This document shows, piece by piece, positions 28,214-38,224 of a stretch of DNA of 55,103 bases (position 1 is the stretch's first letter; every line of letters begins with the position of its first letter). Source of the stretch: Candidatus Levybacteria bacterium RIFCSPLOWO2_12_FULL_39_17 (lineage in GTDB: Bacteria > Patescibacteriota > Microgenomatia > Levybacterales > GWA1-39-11); contig MFPJ01000043.1 of the NCBI GenBank assembly GCA_001782675.1, forward strand, positions 1 through 55,103, written 5' to 3'. The notes under the pieces were generated by a model. It was given only the letters and a program-made list of their open reading frames with translations. It did no database searches and was not told the DNA's origin. The position numbers were made by a program, and so were the translations under genes.

Positions 28214-29899
28214 TCAATTAGGCGGTAAGTTGTAATATTTTATAATATCCCGCGCAATATTAAAGAAAATTGGGGCGGCGGTTTCCGAACCGTAAATTGA
28301 GGTCTTTGGACGGTTTATCAAAATAAGCATTGTCACGCGCGGATTATCTGCCGGGAAAAAACCGACAAATGAGGCTATTGTTTGATTTGGATCATAATGA
28401 CCTGCAACTGGAATCTGAGCAGTTCCTGTTTTTCCTGCAATTTTATAATTTTTGACTTTAGTCCATTTTGCCTCACCATTCTCAACAGCATCAACCATCA
28501 TTGAGGTGATCATCTTGGCAGCCGCTTGAGATATTGTTCTATTTCTAACTTCCGGTTTAATGACAATTTTCTTGCCGTCTTCCGTAATTATTTCCGAAAC
28601 AACATAGGGTTGCATGAGTTTCCCACCATTTGCGACTGAATTAACCGCTGAAATAAGCTGAATTGGAGTGGCAGAAATTCCCTGCCCAAAAGATGCGGTC
28701 GCCAGATCAATCGGGCGCCATGACTTCTCACTTCTAATATAGCCCGTTGTTTCCCCTTGAAGATCAATTCCGGAGGGCTGCCCCAAGCCGAACTTTTTCA
28801 AATAATCTATCATCCTCTTCAATCCTAATTTTCTTCCGACAAATACCATGCCCGTGTTATCGGAGTGAACTATAACATCATTCATGGTCGGGTTTGTGAA
28901 ATATTTATCATTCCATGTTCGTATTTTGTACTCTCCCATCTGAATGGGACCTTGGCAAACATCGCATTTCGTATCTCTTTTGACCAAATTACTATCTATG
29001 GCTCCCGCCATAATCAACACTTTGAAGGTCGAGCCTGGTTCGTAAAGGTCTGAGAGAACCGGGTTAATATAAGTATCCGAATCAAATCGATAATACTTTT
29101 TGGGGTCAAAAGAAGGGATTGATGACATAGCCAAAATAGCCCCCGAGGCAGTATCCATTACTATTGCGCTTCCGCCTTCGGCGTTATATTTCTCAAGTCC
29201 ATCCCTCAGTCTTTTTTCTGTAAAAAATTGAATCGATCGGTCTAAAGCCAACTTCACGCTTCTCCCGTCGATCTTCTTATCCTCTCTTAAGTCATTTACT
29301 ATTTTGTTCCCAAAAGCATCCCTGATTGAGAAAATTTTGCCTGGCCTTCCTTCAAGCTGCTCATTGTACTTTCCTTCAATGCCAAAATAACCATGGTTTT
29401 GCCCCGATTCATCTTTCCCAACAAAACCAATTAAATGGGCGGCCATGGATGCTTCAGGATAAAATCTTGAAAATTCCTGCTGGAATCCAAAACCGGGGAG
29501 TTTAAGATTTTCAATTTCCTTTTTTGTTTGCCCCGAAAGATTTCCTGCAATTTTTACCCAAAATAAATCTTTTTCAAGAAGTGCGGAAATTGATGCCTCA
29601 TCTTGATTGAGCAAAGTAGAAAGGATTTCACTTGACTTCTCCTTATCCTTAACTACTTTCGGATTTGAGTATAAAATGTGAGAAACAGTGTTTGTTGCAA
29701 GGGGAAAATTGTCCGAGGAAAATATTTCACCTCTCACTGCCGGAACTCTGAATACTTCCGAACTCTGTCTTTCCCCTAATTCCTTAAGCTCTTCCGCTCT
29801 TATTATCTGCCAGTAAAAAAGTCTTGTGATAAGTGAGAGATATAAAAAAAGAATAAATGCAAGAACCAAAACAAATCTTGCAAGCTCCCATTTTTTCAT
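28214..29899 (-). CDS. ftsI: Penicillin-binding protein 2 / FtsI
   Basis: RGEIFSSDNFPLA, YEPGSTFK (SxxK), SDN, AGKTGTAQ (KTG). Confidence 0.94.
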   Translation of the reverse strand: MKKWELARFVLVLAFILFLYLSLITRLFYWQIIRAEELKELGERQSSEVFRVPAVRGEIFSSDNFPLATNTVSHILYSNPKVVKDKEKSSEILSTLLNQDEASISALLEKDLFWVKIAGNLSGQTKKEIENLKLPGFGFQQEFSRFYPEASMAAHLIGFVGKDESGQNHGYFGIEGKYNEQLEGRPGKIFSIRDAFGNKIVNDLREDKKIDGRSVKLALDRSIQFFTEKRLRDGLEKYNAEGGSAIVMDTASGAILAMSSIPSFDPKKYYRFDSDTYINPVLSDLYEPGSTFKVLIMAGAIDSNLVKRDTKCDVCQGPIQMGEYKIRTWNDKYFTNPTMNDVIVHSDNTGMVFVGRKLGLKRMIDYLKKFGLGQPSGIDLQGETTGYIRSEKSWRPIDLATASFGQGISATPIQLISAVNSVANGGKLMQPYVVSEIITEDGKKIVIKPEVRNRTISQAAAKMITSMMVDAVENGEAKWTKVKNYKIAGKTGTAQIPVAGHYDPNQTIASFVGFFPADNPRVTMLILINRPKTSIYGSETAAPIFFNIARDIIKYYNLPPN

Positions 29900-30183
29900 C
29901 TTCCGATTGCAACCTCTAGGGGATCATACAAGGAAACAAATTCGCGATTACTAAGATATCCCAGCTCGGCCGCACGAGAAGATATAGTATTATAGGAAGC
30001 AAATCCCAGAACACTTTCTGAAAGTTCAAGATTTTGCTCCTTTAAAGATTCAACTTGTTCACGAATCCTTGTGACATCCAGACTATCCGCCGCGTTGCCG
30101 TTAGCTGCCGAAATGCTCGCGATTTCAAGCAAGAAAGTAACTAAAACTAAAAAAATTATTAGTAATTTATAAATTTTATTCAT
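29896..30183 (-). CDS. ftsL: FtsL-like short membrane protein
   Basis: Short single-TM plus coiled-coil protein between rsmH and ftsI, 4-bp overlaps on both sides. Confidence 0.65.
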   Translation of the reverse strand: MNKIYKLLIIFLVLVTFLLEIASISAANGNAADSLDVTRIREQVESLKEQNLELSESVLGFASYNTISSRAAELGYLSNREFVSLYDPLEVAIGR

Positions 30184-31070
30184 ATTTTTTCAATTGTTCT
30201 TAATTTTGCGCTCCTTGCCCGCCTGTTTTCTCTTATTTCTTGAATCTTAGGCACGATCGGTTTTTTATTTGTCAATTCGGCAGAACCGCTAAAAACCAGT
30301 TTTCTAAAAAAACTTTTGACAATTCTATCTTCAAGGGAGTGGAAGGAAATGACCGAAAGCCTTCCGCCGCCGGCCAGAATTTCAAACCCCCCTTTAAGTC
30401 CTTTCTCCAAATTTTCAAGTTCGCGATTGACCGTAATTCTCAATGCCTGAAAAATCCTTGTTGCCGGGTGTCTACGGGCAAGCCTTCCGGTTTTTTTTCC
30501 TCGAACCGATTCCGCAACAACATCCGCCAACTCCCCTGTTGTATTAATCGGTCTCAATCTACGCGCCCTGACAATACTGTCAGAAATGGCGCGAGAATTT
30601 GGTTCCTCACCCAATTTTGAAAAAATTTGATAAAGCTCATCTTTATTCCAACGACTAACAATTTCCCAAGCTGTCAATTCAGAATCCTTGGACATCCTCA
30701 TATCCAAAGGCTCATTTCTTAAGAAGCTAAAACCCCTACCCGATTCATCAAGCTGGTAACTTGATATTCCAAGGTCAAACAATATCCCGTCCGGTTTTTC
30801 AAAATTATTTAAATGTGCAATTTCCTTAATATCCAAAAAATTCCCCCTAACCAAAACCAATTTTGAATTTTGAATTTTGAATTTTGATTTTTCTCTAACA
30901 TATTCAATCGCCTCCGGATCTTGATCAATCCCTAATACAATTCCTCCCTCTTCGATTATTGCCCGAGCGTGTCCTCCTCCGCCGATTGTCGCATCCATAT
31001 ACTTTCCGTTGGCCCGAATTTTAAGCGACTCTATAGCCTCTTTTAAAAGAACCGGTTTATGAAATATCAC
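30180..31070 (-). CDS. rsmH: 16S rRNA (cytosine1402-N4)-methyltransferase
   Basis: HKPVLLKEAIESL, YMDATIGGGGHARAI, DGILFDLGISSYQLDESGRGFSF, RIFQALRITVNRELENLE, ISFHSLEDRIVK. Confidence 0.96.
   Translation of the reverse strand: MIFHKPVLLKEAIESLKIRANGKYMDATIGGGGHARAIIEEGGIVLGIDQDPEAIEYVREKSKFKIQNSKLVLVRGNFLDIKEIAHLNNFEKPDGILFDLGISSYQLDESGRGFSFLRNEPLDMRMSKDSELTAWEIVSRWNKDELYQIFSKLGEEPNSRAISDSIVRARRLRPINTTGELADVVAESVRGKKTGRLARRHPATRIFQALRITVNRELENLEKGLKGGFEILAGGGRLSVISFHSLEDRIVKSFFRKLVFSGSAELTNKKPIVPKIQEIRENRRARSAKLRTIEKI
30861..30888. repeat. Heptanucleotide tandem repeat TTTTGAA x ~4 inside rsmH
   Basis: TTTTGAA TTTTGAA TTTTGAA TTTTGAT; encodes SKFKIQNSKL. Confidence 0.9.
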
Positions 31071-31510
31071 TTCTTGGCACCCTTTTCCTCTTTTGCCAAC
31101 CTCTCGGATATCTTTTCAATATTGCCCTCAAGCTTTATTCTGTAATCTTCCCATCGCTTTTTGTCCCAAACTTCAACATACCTTGATAAACCTAAGAATA
31201 TGATCTCTCCCTCAATTTTTCCAAATTCTCGCAGATACGAAGGCAATATAAACCTTCCCTTGCCATCAAGCTCAACGAGACTTGCCCCTCCGAGCAGGAA
31301 CCTTTGCGTTTCGCGAGTTGCATATTCAATAAAAGGCCTTCCTTCAGTACCTTCAAGAAGCGATCGCCAAGCTTTTTGCGAGACGACAATGAGAGAGTTT
31401 TCATATCCCATTGTGATAATGATTTTGTCGCCGAGGATTTCCCTGAACTTTTTTGGTATTGCCGACCTTCCTTTTTGATCAATTTTGCCTTCATATTGTC
31501 CTACTAACAT
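31067..31510 (-). CDS. mraZ: Transcriptional regulator MraZ
   Basis: GQYEGKIDQKGRSAIPKKFREIL, LDGKGRFILPSYLREF. Confidence 0.94.
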   Translation of the reverse strand: MLVGQYEGKIDQKGRSAIPKKFREILGDKIIITMGYENSLIVVSQKAWRSLLEGTEGRPFIEYATRETQRFLLGGASLVELDGKGRFILPSYLREFGKIEGEIIFLGLSRYVEVWDKKRWEDYRIKLEGNIEKISERLAKEEKGAKK

Positions 31511-31577
31511 ATTTACCCCTCTCGGGCGCTCTTCGAGGGTCCCGCCTTTCTTTCTTTAAGTTTGTGAAACTAACTTA

Positions 31578-31631
31578 GTCCCACTTTTTCCCACTTTGTA
31601 CCATTTTGAAATACTTTTCACGAAATGTCAA
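31578..31631 (-). promoter_or_regulatory. mraZ promoter with three tandem 10-bp MraZ-box-like repeats
   Basis: Minus strand TTGACA-N17-CAAAAT; then AAAATGGTAC AAAGTGGGAA AAAGTGGGAC. Confidence 0.75.
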
Positions 31632-31705
31632 GAAGGAATTAAACCAAAATAGTGTGAAAATATTACGTGAACACTAAAAGTAGAGATTTTTACTATTTTC
31701 TTACA

Positions 31706-32191
31706 TCACTCTTCGAGGAATATTGAATCTTCTACTGCTCCAATTTCTCCGTTTGAAAGATTAACTTTAATTATAAATTTAACCGGAGTTGTGACTTTGT
31801 CGTACTTACATACACTGGCCGAGCATGTTCCAAGGAGCACTTCGCGTTCAATTTCGCTTTCTCCCTTTGTTTCTATTTTGCTACCCACTACCCCTCTTGG
31901 AATATTGAAGGTCTCCCCTTCTTCTGTAACTTCCGCATCGTATGATACCTCATATTCGATACTTTCTATCCCTTGAAGCTTTGTGACTTTCATAATAACT
32001 GCCTTTTTATCAGGTTTTACCGAAAGTATAAGTCCTATGTCGGAAGGCGACATCTGCTTAACTTCTTTTTCCTGAGCAAGTGGGGCAGGAGTTTTATTGG
32101 CTCTTGCATTAAACAGCAAGAATCCACCAAGACCCGCCACAATTACGAGTATAATTACAACCAAAGCTACATTTTTCTTAATAAATTCCAT
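31706..32191 (-). CDS. Hypothetical single-pass membrane protein
   Basis: N-terminal TM VALVVIILVIVAGLGGFLLF then soluble domain; 161 aa. Confidence 0.65.
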   Translation of the reverse strand: MEFIKKNVALVVIILVIVAGLGGFLLFNARANKTPAPLAQEKEVKQMSPSDIGLILSVKPDKKAVIMKVTKLQGIESIEYEVSYDAEVTEEGETFNIPRGVVGSKIETKGESEIEREVLLGTCSASVCKYDKVTTPVKFIIKVNLSNGEIGAVEDSIFLEE

Positions 32192-32223
32192 AATTTATTT
32201 ATATACAAATATTATCAAGGGAG

Positions 32224-33717
32224 TCAAGCAGGAGCTTTCTCTAGTTCAAGAGGTTCAACTTCCTCTTTGGGAATCGCGCCTTCCGTTGAAATAGGATATC
32301 GTCCTGTAAAACAAGCGCCGCAAAAATCATTTTTTTCAAAGACAGTCTCATCCTCTATGTCTACCTTATTCCCTACAACTGCCTCCATTGTTTCTGAGAA
32401 AGTCATGTAATATAAGCTATCAAGACCTAGGCACTTTCTACGCTCTTCCAGATCAGGAATCCTATTTGCTAGAAGCTCTTCGTATGTAGCCATATCAATT
32501 CCAAATCGACACGGATGCTTAAGGGGTGGCGAAGCAATAAGAGCATGCACCTCAGATGCTCCTGCCTCTCTTAACTTTTCAACAACTCGGCTCATTGACC
32601 CCCTCACAATAGAATCATCAACAATACACACCCTTTTACCCTCAAGTACATACCTGTTAGCGCTATACTTTTTTGCGGCTGCTTTGTTTCGACCATTTGG
32701 TAAAATAAATGTTCTTGCCCCTTTTACAGCACTCCTATAAGGATTCGTATACAAGCCTTCTTTGTGGACAATGCCCCGTTCTATTACTTCCTCAGAAAGG
32801 GCAACTCCTTCTGTTGCGCCAATTCCAGATCTTGGAACAGACATAACAATATCTACATCAGGAATGTGTCTTGCCAAAATTTCACCTTGTCTAGCTCTAA
32901 AATCTACCACCGGAATGCCAAACACCTTACTGTCTATTCTAGAAAAATAGATAAGCTCAAAAATGCATTGAGCAATTTCCGATCGTTGGTCAAGAGCAAT
33001 GGTTGTTATCCCGCGATCATTTATTACTACTGTCTCACCAGGAAATATATCCCGTTCATAGGTTGATTCCATAGCATCGAATGCAGCTGTCTCAGATGCC
33101 ACAACATAGCCACTTCCATTTTTCAATCTTCCAAGAGAAAGAGGTCTAAAACCAAGCGGATCACGAGTGGCAATTAATGCATCGTCGGTTGCAAAAACAA
33201 AGCTGTATGATCCTTCAAATTGTTTTAATCCTGAAATAATTCTATTTTGCTTACTGCCTTTCATTCTATTGATAACCGCAAGTGCTACTCTACTATCACT
33301 TTTTGCTCCATCAATCTCTTCTGGTAAATTGAATTGTTCTCTTAAATACCTTACATTTGTCAAATTTCCATTATGAGCAATTGCGATTCCATCTTCAACA
33401 AAAGGTTGCAAATCATGAGAAGAACCTGAAGTAGAATATCGGTTGTGTCCAATTGCTATAGAAGCATTCTCAAGAAGTGGAAGGGGATGTTTTAATCCAA
33501 ATACTATAGTAGTAAGTCCTGAGTCTTTGATTGTTTCAAAACGCCATCCATTCGCAAGAGTAATTCCGGATCCTTCCTGACCTCTATGATTTAACTCCAC
33601 TAAACCATTAAATGCAATATTTGCAATATCAGATTCTCTTGAAAATACACCTACGACCGCACAGTTTTCCCGAGGTTTTTCTGTTTCAATAAATGCGAGG
33701 TTCTCCTTACCTGCCAT
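32224..33717 (-). CDS. purF: Amidophosphoribosyltransferase
   Basis: NCAVVGVFS...GLVELNHRGQEGSGI, GHNRYSTSG, VCIVDDSIVRGSM (PRPP loop); M13 of the ORF is the likely start. Confidence 0.93.
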   Translation of the reverse strand: MAGKENLAFIETEKPRENCAVVGVFSRESDIANIAFNGLVELNHRGQEGSGITLANGWRFETIKDSGLTTIVFGLKHPLPLLENASIAIGHNRYSTSGSSHDLQPFVEDGIAIAHNGNLTNVRYLREQFNLPEEIDGAKSDSRVALAVINRMKGSKQNRIISGLKQFEGSYSFVFATDDALIATRDPLGFRPLSLGRLKNGSGYVVASETAAFDAMESTYERDIFPGETVVINDRGITTIALDQRSEIAQCIFELIYFSRIDSKVFGIPVVDFRARQGEILARHIPDVDIVMSVPRSGIGATEGVALSEEVIERGIVHKEGLYTNPYRSAVKGARTFILPNGRNKAAAKKYSANRYVLEGKRVCIVDDSIVRGSMSRVVEKLREAGASEVHALIASPPLKHPCRFGIDMATYEELLANRIPDLEERRKCLGLDSLYYMTFSETMEAVVGNKVDIEDETVFEKNDFCGACFTGRYPISTEGAIPKEEVEPLELEKAPA

Positions 33718-35080
33718 CGATTTTATTTTGAAGATAATTTCTGATGTTGTCAACTGCTAATCTTTCTTGTTTTGCAGTGTCGCGCTCGCGTACTGTCACC
33801 GTATCGTCTTCCAAGCTTTGAAAATCAACGGTTATGCAAAATGGAGTGCCGATTTCATCCTGAGCAAAATATCTTTTTCCGATATTTCCGCGATCGTCCC
33901 AGGCAACAAGCAAATCTTGCCGAAACGAATCGTATATTTCGCGAGCTTTCGAAACCAATCCCGGTTTATTCGCGAGCAGCGGAAAAACTGCGGCTTTATA
34001 TGGCGCTAATTTTGGATCAAGTTTTAAGATTATCCGATCTCCATCTTCTGCATAAGAATCGAACAATATTACTCCTAATAAACGGGAAAGTCCAAAAGTA
34101 GGCTCAATTACATGAGGCATGTATTTCTCGCCGGTTTCAGGATCGGTATACGAAAGATCCTTCCCGCTTTTCTCTGAATGATTGCGAAGATCAAAATCCG
34201 TCCTGTATGCAATACCAAACATTTCCTTCCAGCCGAAAGGATATTTATACTCAACATCCATTGTTTTCTTGGAGTAATGAGATCGCTCATGTTCTTCATG
34301 TTCGCGCCATCTTAGATTCTCAGTCTTAAGTTTTAAGTCGCGAGTTGCCCATTCCCACATTTGAAATTTCCAATATTCGAACTTTTCTTCCCAATCTTTT
34401 GGATTGATAAAGTATTCAAATTCCATAAGATCGAATTCAAGCGTCCGGTGAACAAATTGGCCCAGGGTTATTTCATTGCGAAAGACTTTTCCCTGCTGTG
34501 CTATTCCAAAAGGGATGCGGACTCGTGTTGTATCCAAAACATTTTTAAAATTGATAAAAATACCTTGAGCAATTTCTCCGCGCAAATAAATCTTCGATTT
34601 GCCTTCTTCTATTATTCCTATTGAAGACTCGAACAATAAATTGAATTTTCGAACCTCTGTCCAGTCATGCTTCCCGCATTGAGGACAGGCAATTTTTTTC
34701 TCCCAGACAAGTTTTGTAAGTTCTTCAACCGGCAACCCTTCAGCCTTTATATCGGAAACATTTTCTTCTATTAAGTGGTCTGCCCGCGTTCTGTAATGGC
34801 AGTTTTTGCAGTCAATTAACGCATCTGTAAACGAAGAAACATGACCGGATGCCTCCCAAACCTTTGGAGATAAAAAAATCGAAGCGTCAAGTCCCACCAT
34901 GTCGTCACGGGATAATACGAATTTACTCCACCATGAATCCCGGATATTATTTTTAAGAAGAGTCCCCATTGGCCCAAAATCCCATGTATTTGCAAGTCCA
35001 CCGTAAATCTCCGAAGAGGGGTAAATAAAACCCCGCCTTTTTGCAAGAGAAACTACTTTTTCGAACAAATTTTCCGCCAT
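33707..35080 (-). CDS. glyS: Glycyl-tRNA synthetase (homodimeric type)
   Basis: RRGFIYPSSEIYGGLANTWDFGPMGTLLKNN, FNLLFESSIG, YLRGEIAQGIFINFKNV, HVIEPTFGLSRLL. Confidence 0.95.
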   Translation of the reverse strand: MAENLFEKVVSLAKRRGFIYPSSEIYGGLANTWDFGPMGTLLKNNIRDSWWSKFVLSRDDMVGLDASIFLSPKVWEASGHVSSFTDALIDCKNCHYRTRADHLIEENVSDIKAEGLPVEELTKLVWEKKIACPQCGKHDWTEVRKFNLLFESSIGIIEEGKSKIYLRGEIAQGIFINFKNVLDTTRVRIPFGIAQQGKVFRNEITLGQFVHRTLEFDLMEFEYFINPKDWEEKFEYWKFQMWEWATRDLKLKTENLRWREHEEHERSHYSKKTMDVEYKYPFGWKEMFGIAYRTDFDLRNHSEKSGKDLSYTDPETGEKYMPHVIEPTFGLSRLLGVILFDSYAEDGDRIILKLDPKLAPYKAAVFPLLANKPGLVSKAREIYDSFRQDLLVAWDDRGNIGKRYFAQDEIGTPFCITVDFQSLEDDTVTVRERDTAKQERLAVDNIRNYLQNKIDGR

Positions 35081-35134
35081 AATTTCAATTTAAGTATATC
35101 AAAGGCAACCTGAACAAACAACGGCAATGAATTG

Positions 35135-36595
35135 CTAGAGGATTGGTTCAGGAATGTAAGAAGCGGCTTCCGGATATTTTTCCACAATTCCCTCAACTCG
35201 TTTTGCAAACTCTGCTATTTGGGCAGGAGCATTTCCAACAAATTCAGCGGGATTTGCTATCGCTTTATCAAGCTGTTCTCTTGTCATATTAATCCTTGGG
35301 TCTTTTGAAAGTCTATCCAAAAGGTCATTGTCGCCTTGCCCTTCTTCTCTCATTTTTAAAGCTACCGCCACAGAATGGTCCCTTATTGCTTCATGGGCAG
35401 TCTCTCTTCCCACCCCATTCTTAACGGCAGCCATGAGCAAACGCGTAGTAGTTAAGAAAGGAAGATATTTCTTAAGCTCGGCATTAATAACCGCCGGATA
35501 AAAATCGCCTTCGTCAAGGACGGTAAGCAAGCTTTGAAAAAGACCGTCAGTGGCAAAGAAAGAATCGGGGATAAAAACTCGTCTCGTGGAAGAATCGCTA
35601 ACATCTCCTCCATAAAATTGCTCACCAGTTACGCTTTCAGCCATTGCGAGATATCCCTTAAGCACGCGAGATAGTCCCTCCACCCTTTCTAAAGTTCTTG
35701 TATTCATTTTGTGAGGCATGGCAGAAGACCCTACTTGTCCCTTCTTAAATCCTTCGGTAAATTGTTCTTTCTCAGCCATAAGTCTTAGGGTAAAAGCCAG
35801 GCTTCTGGGGCCTGAGATGAGCTGATACAAGGTACTTACAACTTCAAAGTCAAGAGATCTGGGATAAATTTGCCCAACGCTTCCAAGAACATTTTTAAAA
35901 CCCAGAAACCGCGCGATCCTTTTTTCAAGAGCTTCAACTTTGTCAATGTCACCATTAAACAACTGAAGCTGGTCTGTTTGGGTTCCCATTGCCCCTTTAA
36001 GTCCGCGCAAAGGATATTTTTCTATCAGTTCCTCAAGTCTGTCAAATCCCAAGAGAAGCTCTTCTCCCGCATCTGAAAAAAGTTTTCCTATTAAAGAGGG
36101 CTGTGCGGGAGCAAGATGGGTGCGACCCGCATAAACCAGCTCACTGTTTTTAAGAGCCGAACGGGCAAATCTCGATAAGGTAGCAACCGTTCTGTCTCTT
36201 ATGATAACAAGTCCGTTCCTAATTTGCATCTGCTCTATATTGTCCGATTGATCTCTTGATGTCATCCCAAGATGCGCTAATTCATATCCGGCCAGAGCAT
36301 TAAATTCTTCAAGCCTTGCTTTCTCATCATGTCTTAATTCCAATTCCCGCCGTCTTATAGAATCAAGATCCAGATTGTCCCTTTGTGCCTTGTAAGCGGC
36401 TATTGCTTTCTTGGGGATCTTGGGAATATCAAGCCCAAGAGCCGCCTGCCCTTCCATAACGGCAATCCATAAATCTCGCTCGAGCCTGAATTTATGCTCC
36501 TCGGAGAATAAAATAACAATTGGCGTGCTTGCATACCGATCGGCCAGGACATTGGGTATTACGGAACGCTCTCCTGATTCTACTCTTGATGCCAT
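35135..36595 (-). CDS. purB: Adenylosuccinate lyase (fumarase/aspartase superfamily)
   Basis: GRTHLAPAQPSLIGK, KKGQVGSSAMPHKMNTRTLERVEGLSR. Confidence 0.9.
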   Translation of the reverse strand: MASRVESGERSVIPNVLADRYASTPIVILFSEEHKFRLERDLWIAVMEGQAALGLDIPKIPKKAIAAYKAQRDNLDLDSIRRRELELRHDEKARLEEFNALAGYELAHLGMTSRDQSDNIEQMQIRNGLVIIRDRTVATLSRFARSALKNSELVYAGRTHLAPAQPSLIGKLFSDAGEELLLGFDRLEELIEKYPLRGLKGAMGTQTDQLQLFNGDIDKVEALEKRIARFLGFKNVLGSVGQIYPRSLDFEVVSTLYQLISGPRSLAFTLRLMAEKEQFTEGFKKGQVGSSAMPHKMNTRTLERVEGLSRVLKGYLAMAESVTGEQFYGGDVSDSSTRRVFIPDSFFATDGLFQSLLTVLDEGDFYPAVINAELKKYLPFLTTTRLLMAAVKNGVGRETAHEAIRDHSVAVALKMREEGQGDNDLLDRLSKDPRINMTREQLDKAIANPAEFVGNAPAQIAEFAKRVEGIVEKYPEAASYIPEPIL

Positions 36596-36826
36596 AATAT
36601 TACCCGCTATTATAACAAAAAATTACAGACAATAAAGGTATGAATTGCTTGCTATGAGATTTTCGAACAGAGAGAATATAAGCTAACCGACACAATTAGA
36701 TGTTAATTGGCACCACCTCCTGGGGAATTTCATTTTGAAAACGGGAAAAATCATTATGAATATAAACATAATAATGTTTGAAACAATAAAAATATTCCTC
36801 CACCTTTTTGCGCAAATAGGACTATA

Positions 36827-37198
36827 ATGTTAGCTATGAACAACAGAAACATGATAGTTCTGACTTACAAAGGGAAAATACTTCTTATGAATAAAAGCAC
36901 TGACCCCACAGATGAGAAAAAGCATCCCTGGTCGCTCATTAGCGGAGCGAAAGGACAAGAAGAATCTGTCAAAATGATTTTAACAAGAAGGGTAAAAAAG
37001 GAAATGGGTATAGTAATTAGTAACATTAAGTTTATGTCTGAATTTTGCTATCACGCAGAACTTACGGATGATCATGTAAATCACATAGAAAGGGCGGAAG
37101 GCCAGCTTCTGGATTTTTTTACATTGAAGGAAGTAGAAAAGCTTTTCCTGTCAAGCCAAACAAAAAAAATCATCTCCAAACACAGCTCAGTCCTGTAG
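36827..37198 (+). CDS. Nudix-fold protein with degenerate Nudix box
   Basis: WSLISGAKGQEESVKMILTRRVKKEMGI aligned to Gx5Ex7REUxEExGU, with two acidic positions replaced by R and K. Confidence 0.65.
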   Translation: MLAMNNRNMIVLTYKGKILLMNKSTDPTDEKKHPWSLISGAKGQEESVKMILTRRVKKEMGIVISNIKFMSEFCYHAELTDDHVNHIERAEGQLLDFFTLKEVEKLFLSSQTKKIISKHSSVL

Positions 37199-37240
37199 CT
37201 TTCGAAGTGCCTCTCAAGTTTTGAAATCTGTTAAAATACT

Positions 37241-38224
37241 ATGGTGTTAATTGATGATGTAAGAATAAAAGTTGCGGGAGGAGACGGTGGAAATGGCTCA
37301 ATGGCCACCCTGCGCATGCCAACGGGCACCAAATCTTACCCTGATGGGGGTGACGGGGGTAATGGAGGTGACGTGTATACCGTCCCTTCCTCAAACATCT
37401 CTGACTTAAACCAATTCCGATATGTAAAAAGTGTAGTTGCTGACGACGGTGGAAAAGGCCTGGGCAAAAACCAGCATGGAAAAAACGGGGAGGATAAAAC
37501 TATACTTCTTCCGCCCGGAACAAAAATCATAGATGAGGCTACGGGTGAGGAAATAGAAATGACGGATCAGGTAGATCCGGTTTTAATCGCTTCCGGAGGC
37601 CGGGGGGGACGAGGCAGTCATGGTTTTAGACCCGGCCCCGCACATTACACCTACACAAATGAAGGCGGCCGCGGGGAAAGAAAAAATCTACACTTAATCT
37701 TAAGCCTTATTGCAGATGCCGGATTCATAGGATTCCCAAATGCCGGAAAAAGTTCGCTTCTTGCAAGGCTCACCAACGCAACACCTAAAATCGGAAACTA
37801 TCCTTTCACAACCATTGAACCAAGCCTTGGAACGATGCCCGCCCGCCGTACTGGAGGGGGTAAAGTGGTACTCGCGGATATCCCGGGCATCATTGAAGGT
37901 GCATCCTCCGGCCGCGGTCTTGGGATAACATTTTTAAAACATATTGAAAAAACAAAAGTACTGCTAAATTGCATCACCTGCGAGGATCCCAATCCCCTAA
38001 AAACTTACCAGCTTGTACACAAAGAGTTTGAAGAATTCAATGTAAAGCTTAATGAGAAAAGGGAAGTAATATTGTTGACAAAAAAAGACCTGACCACGGA
38101 AGACGAGTTAAAAGAAAAGGTAAAAATTCTCTCGGAATTTAACAGGACCATTATTCCCGTGTCAATTTATGATGATGAGAGTATTAAAAAATTAACAGAA
38201 GTAATTCTTCGGAATACTATTTAA
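37241..38224 (+). CDS. obgE: Obg family GTPase
   Basis: Glycine-rich Obg domain GGDGGNGSMATLR; GFPNAGKSSLLARLTNA; ADIPGIIEGASSGRGLGITFLKHIEK. Confidence 0.96.
   Translation: MVLIDDVRIKVAGGDGGNGSMATLRMPTGTKSYPDGGDGGNGGDVYTVPSSNISDLNQFRYVKSVVADDGGKGLGKNQHGKNGEDKTILLPPGTKIIDEATGEEIEMTDQVDPVLIASGGRGGRGSHGFRPGPAHYTYTNEGGRGERKNLHLILSLIADAGFIGFPNAGKSSLLARLTNATPKIGNYPFTTIEPSLGTMPARRTGGGKVVLADIPGIIEGASSGRGLGITFLKHIEKTKVLLNCITCEDPNPLKTYQLVHKEFEEFNVKLNEKREVILLTKKDLTTEDELKEKVKILSEFNRTIIPVSIYDDESIKKLTEVILRNTI

Noticed and set aside
31561-31631. parS-like site near mraZ (GTGAAAC, TTTCACG fragments)
   Set aside because: Only half-site similarity to TGTTTCACGTGAAACA; no full palindrome.
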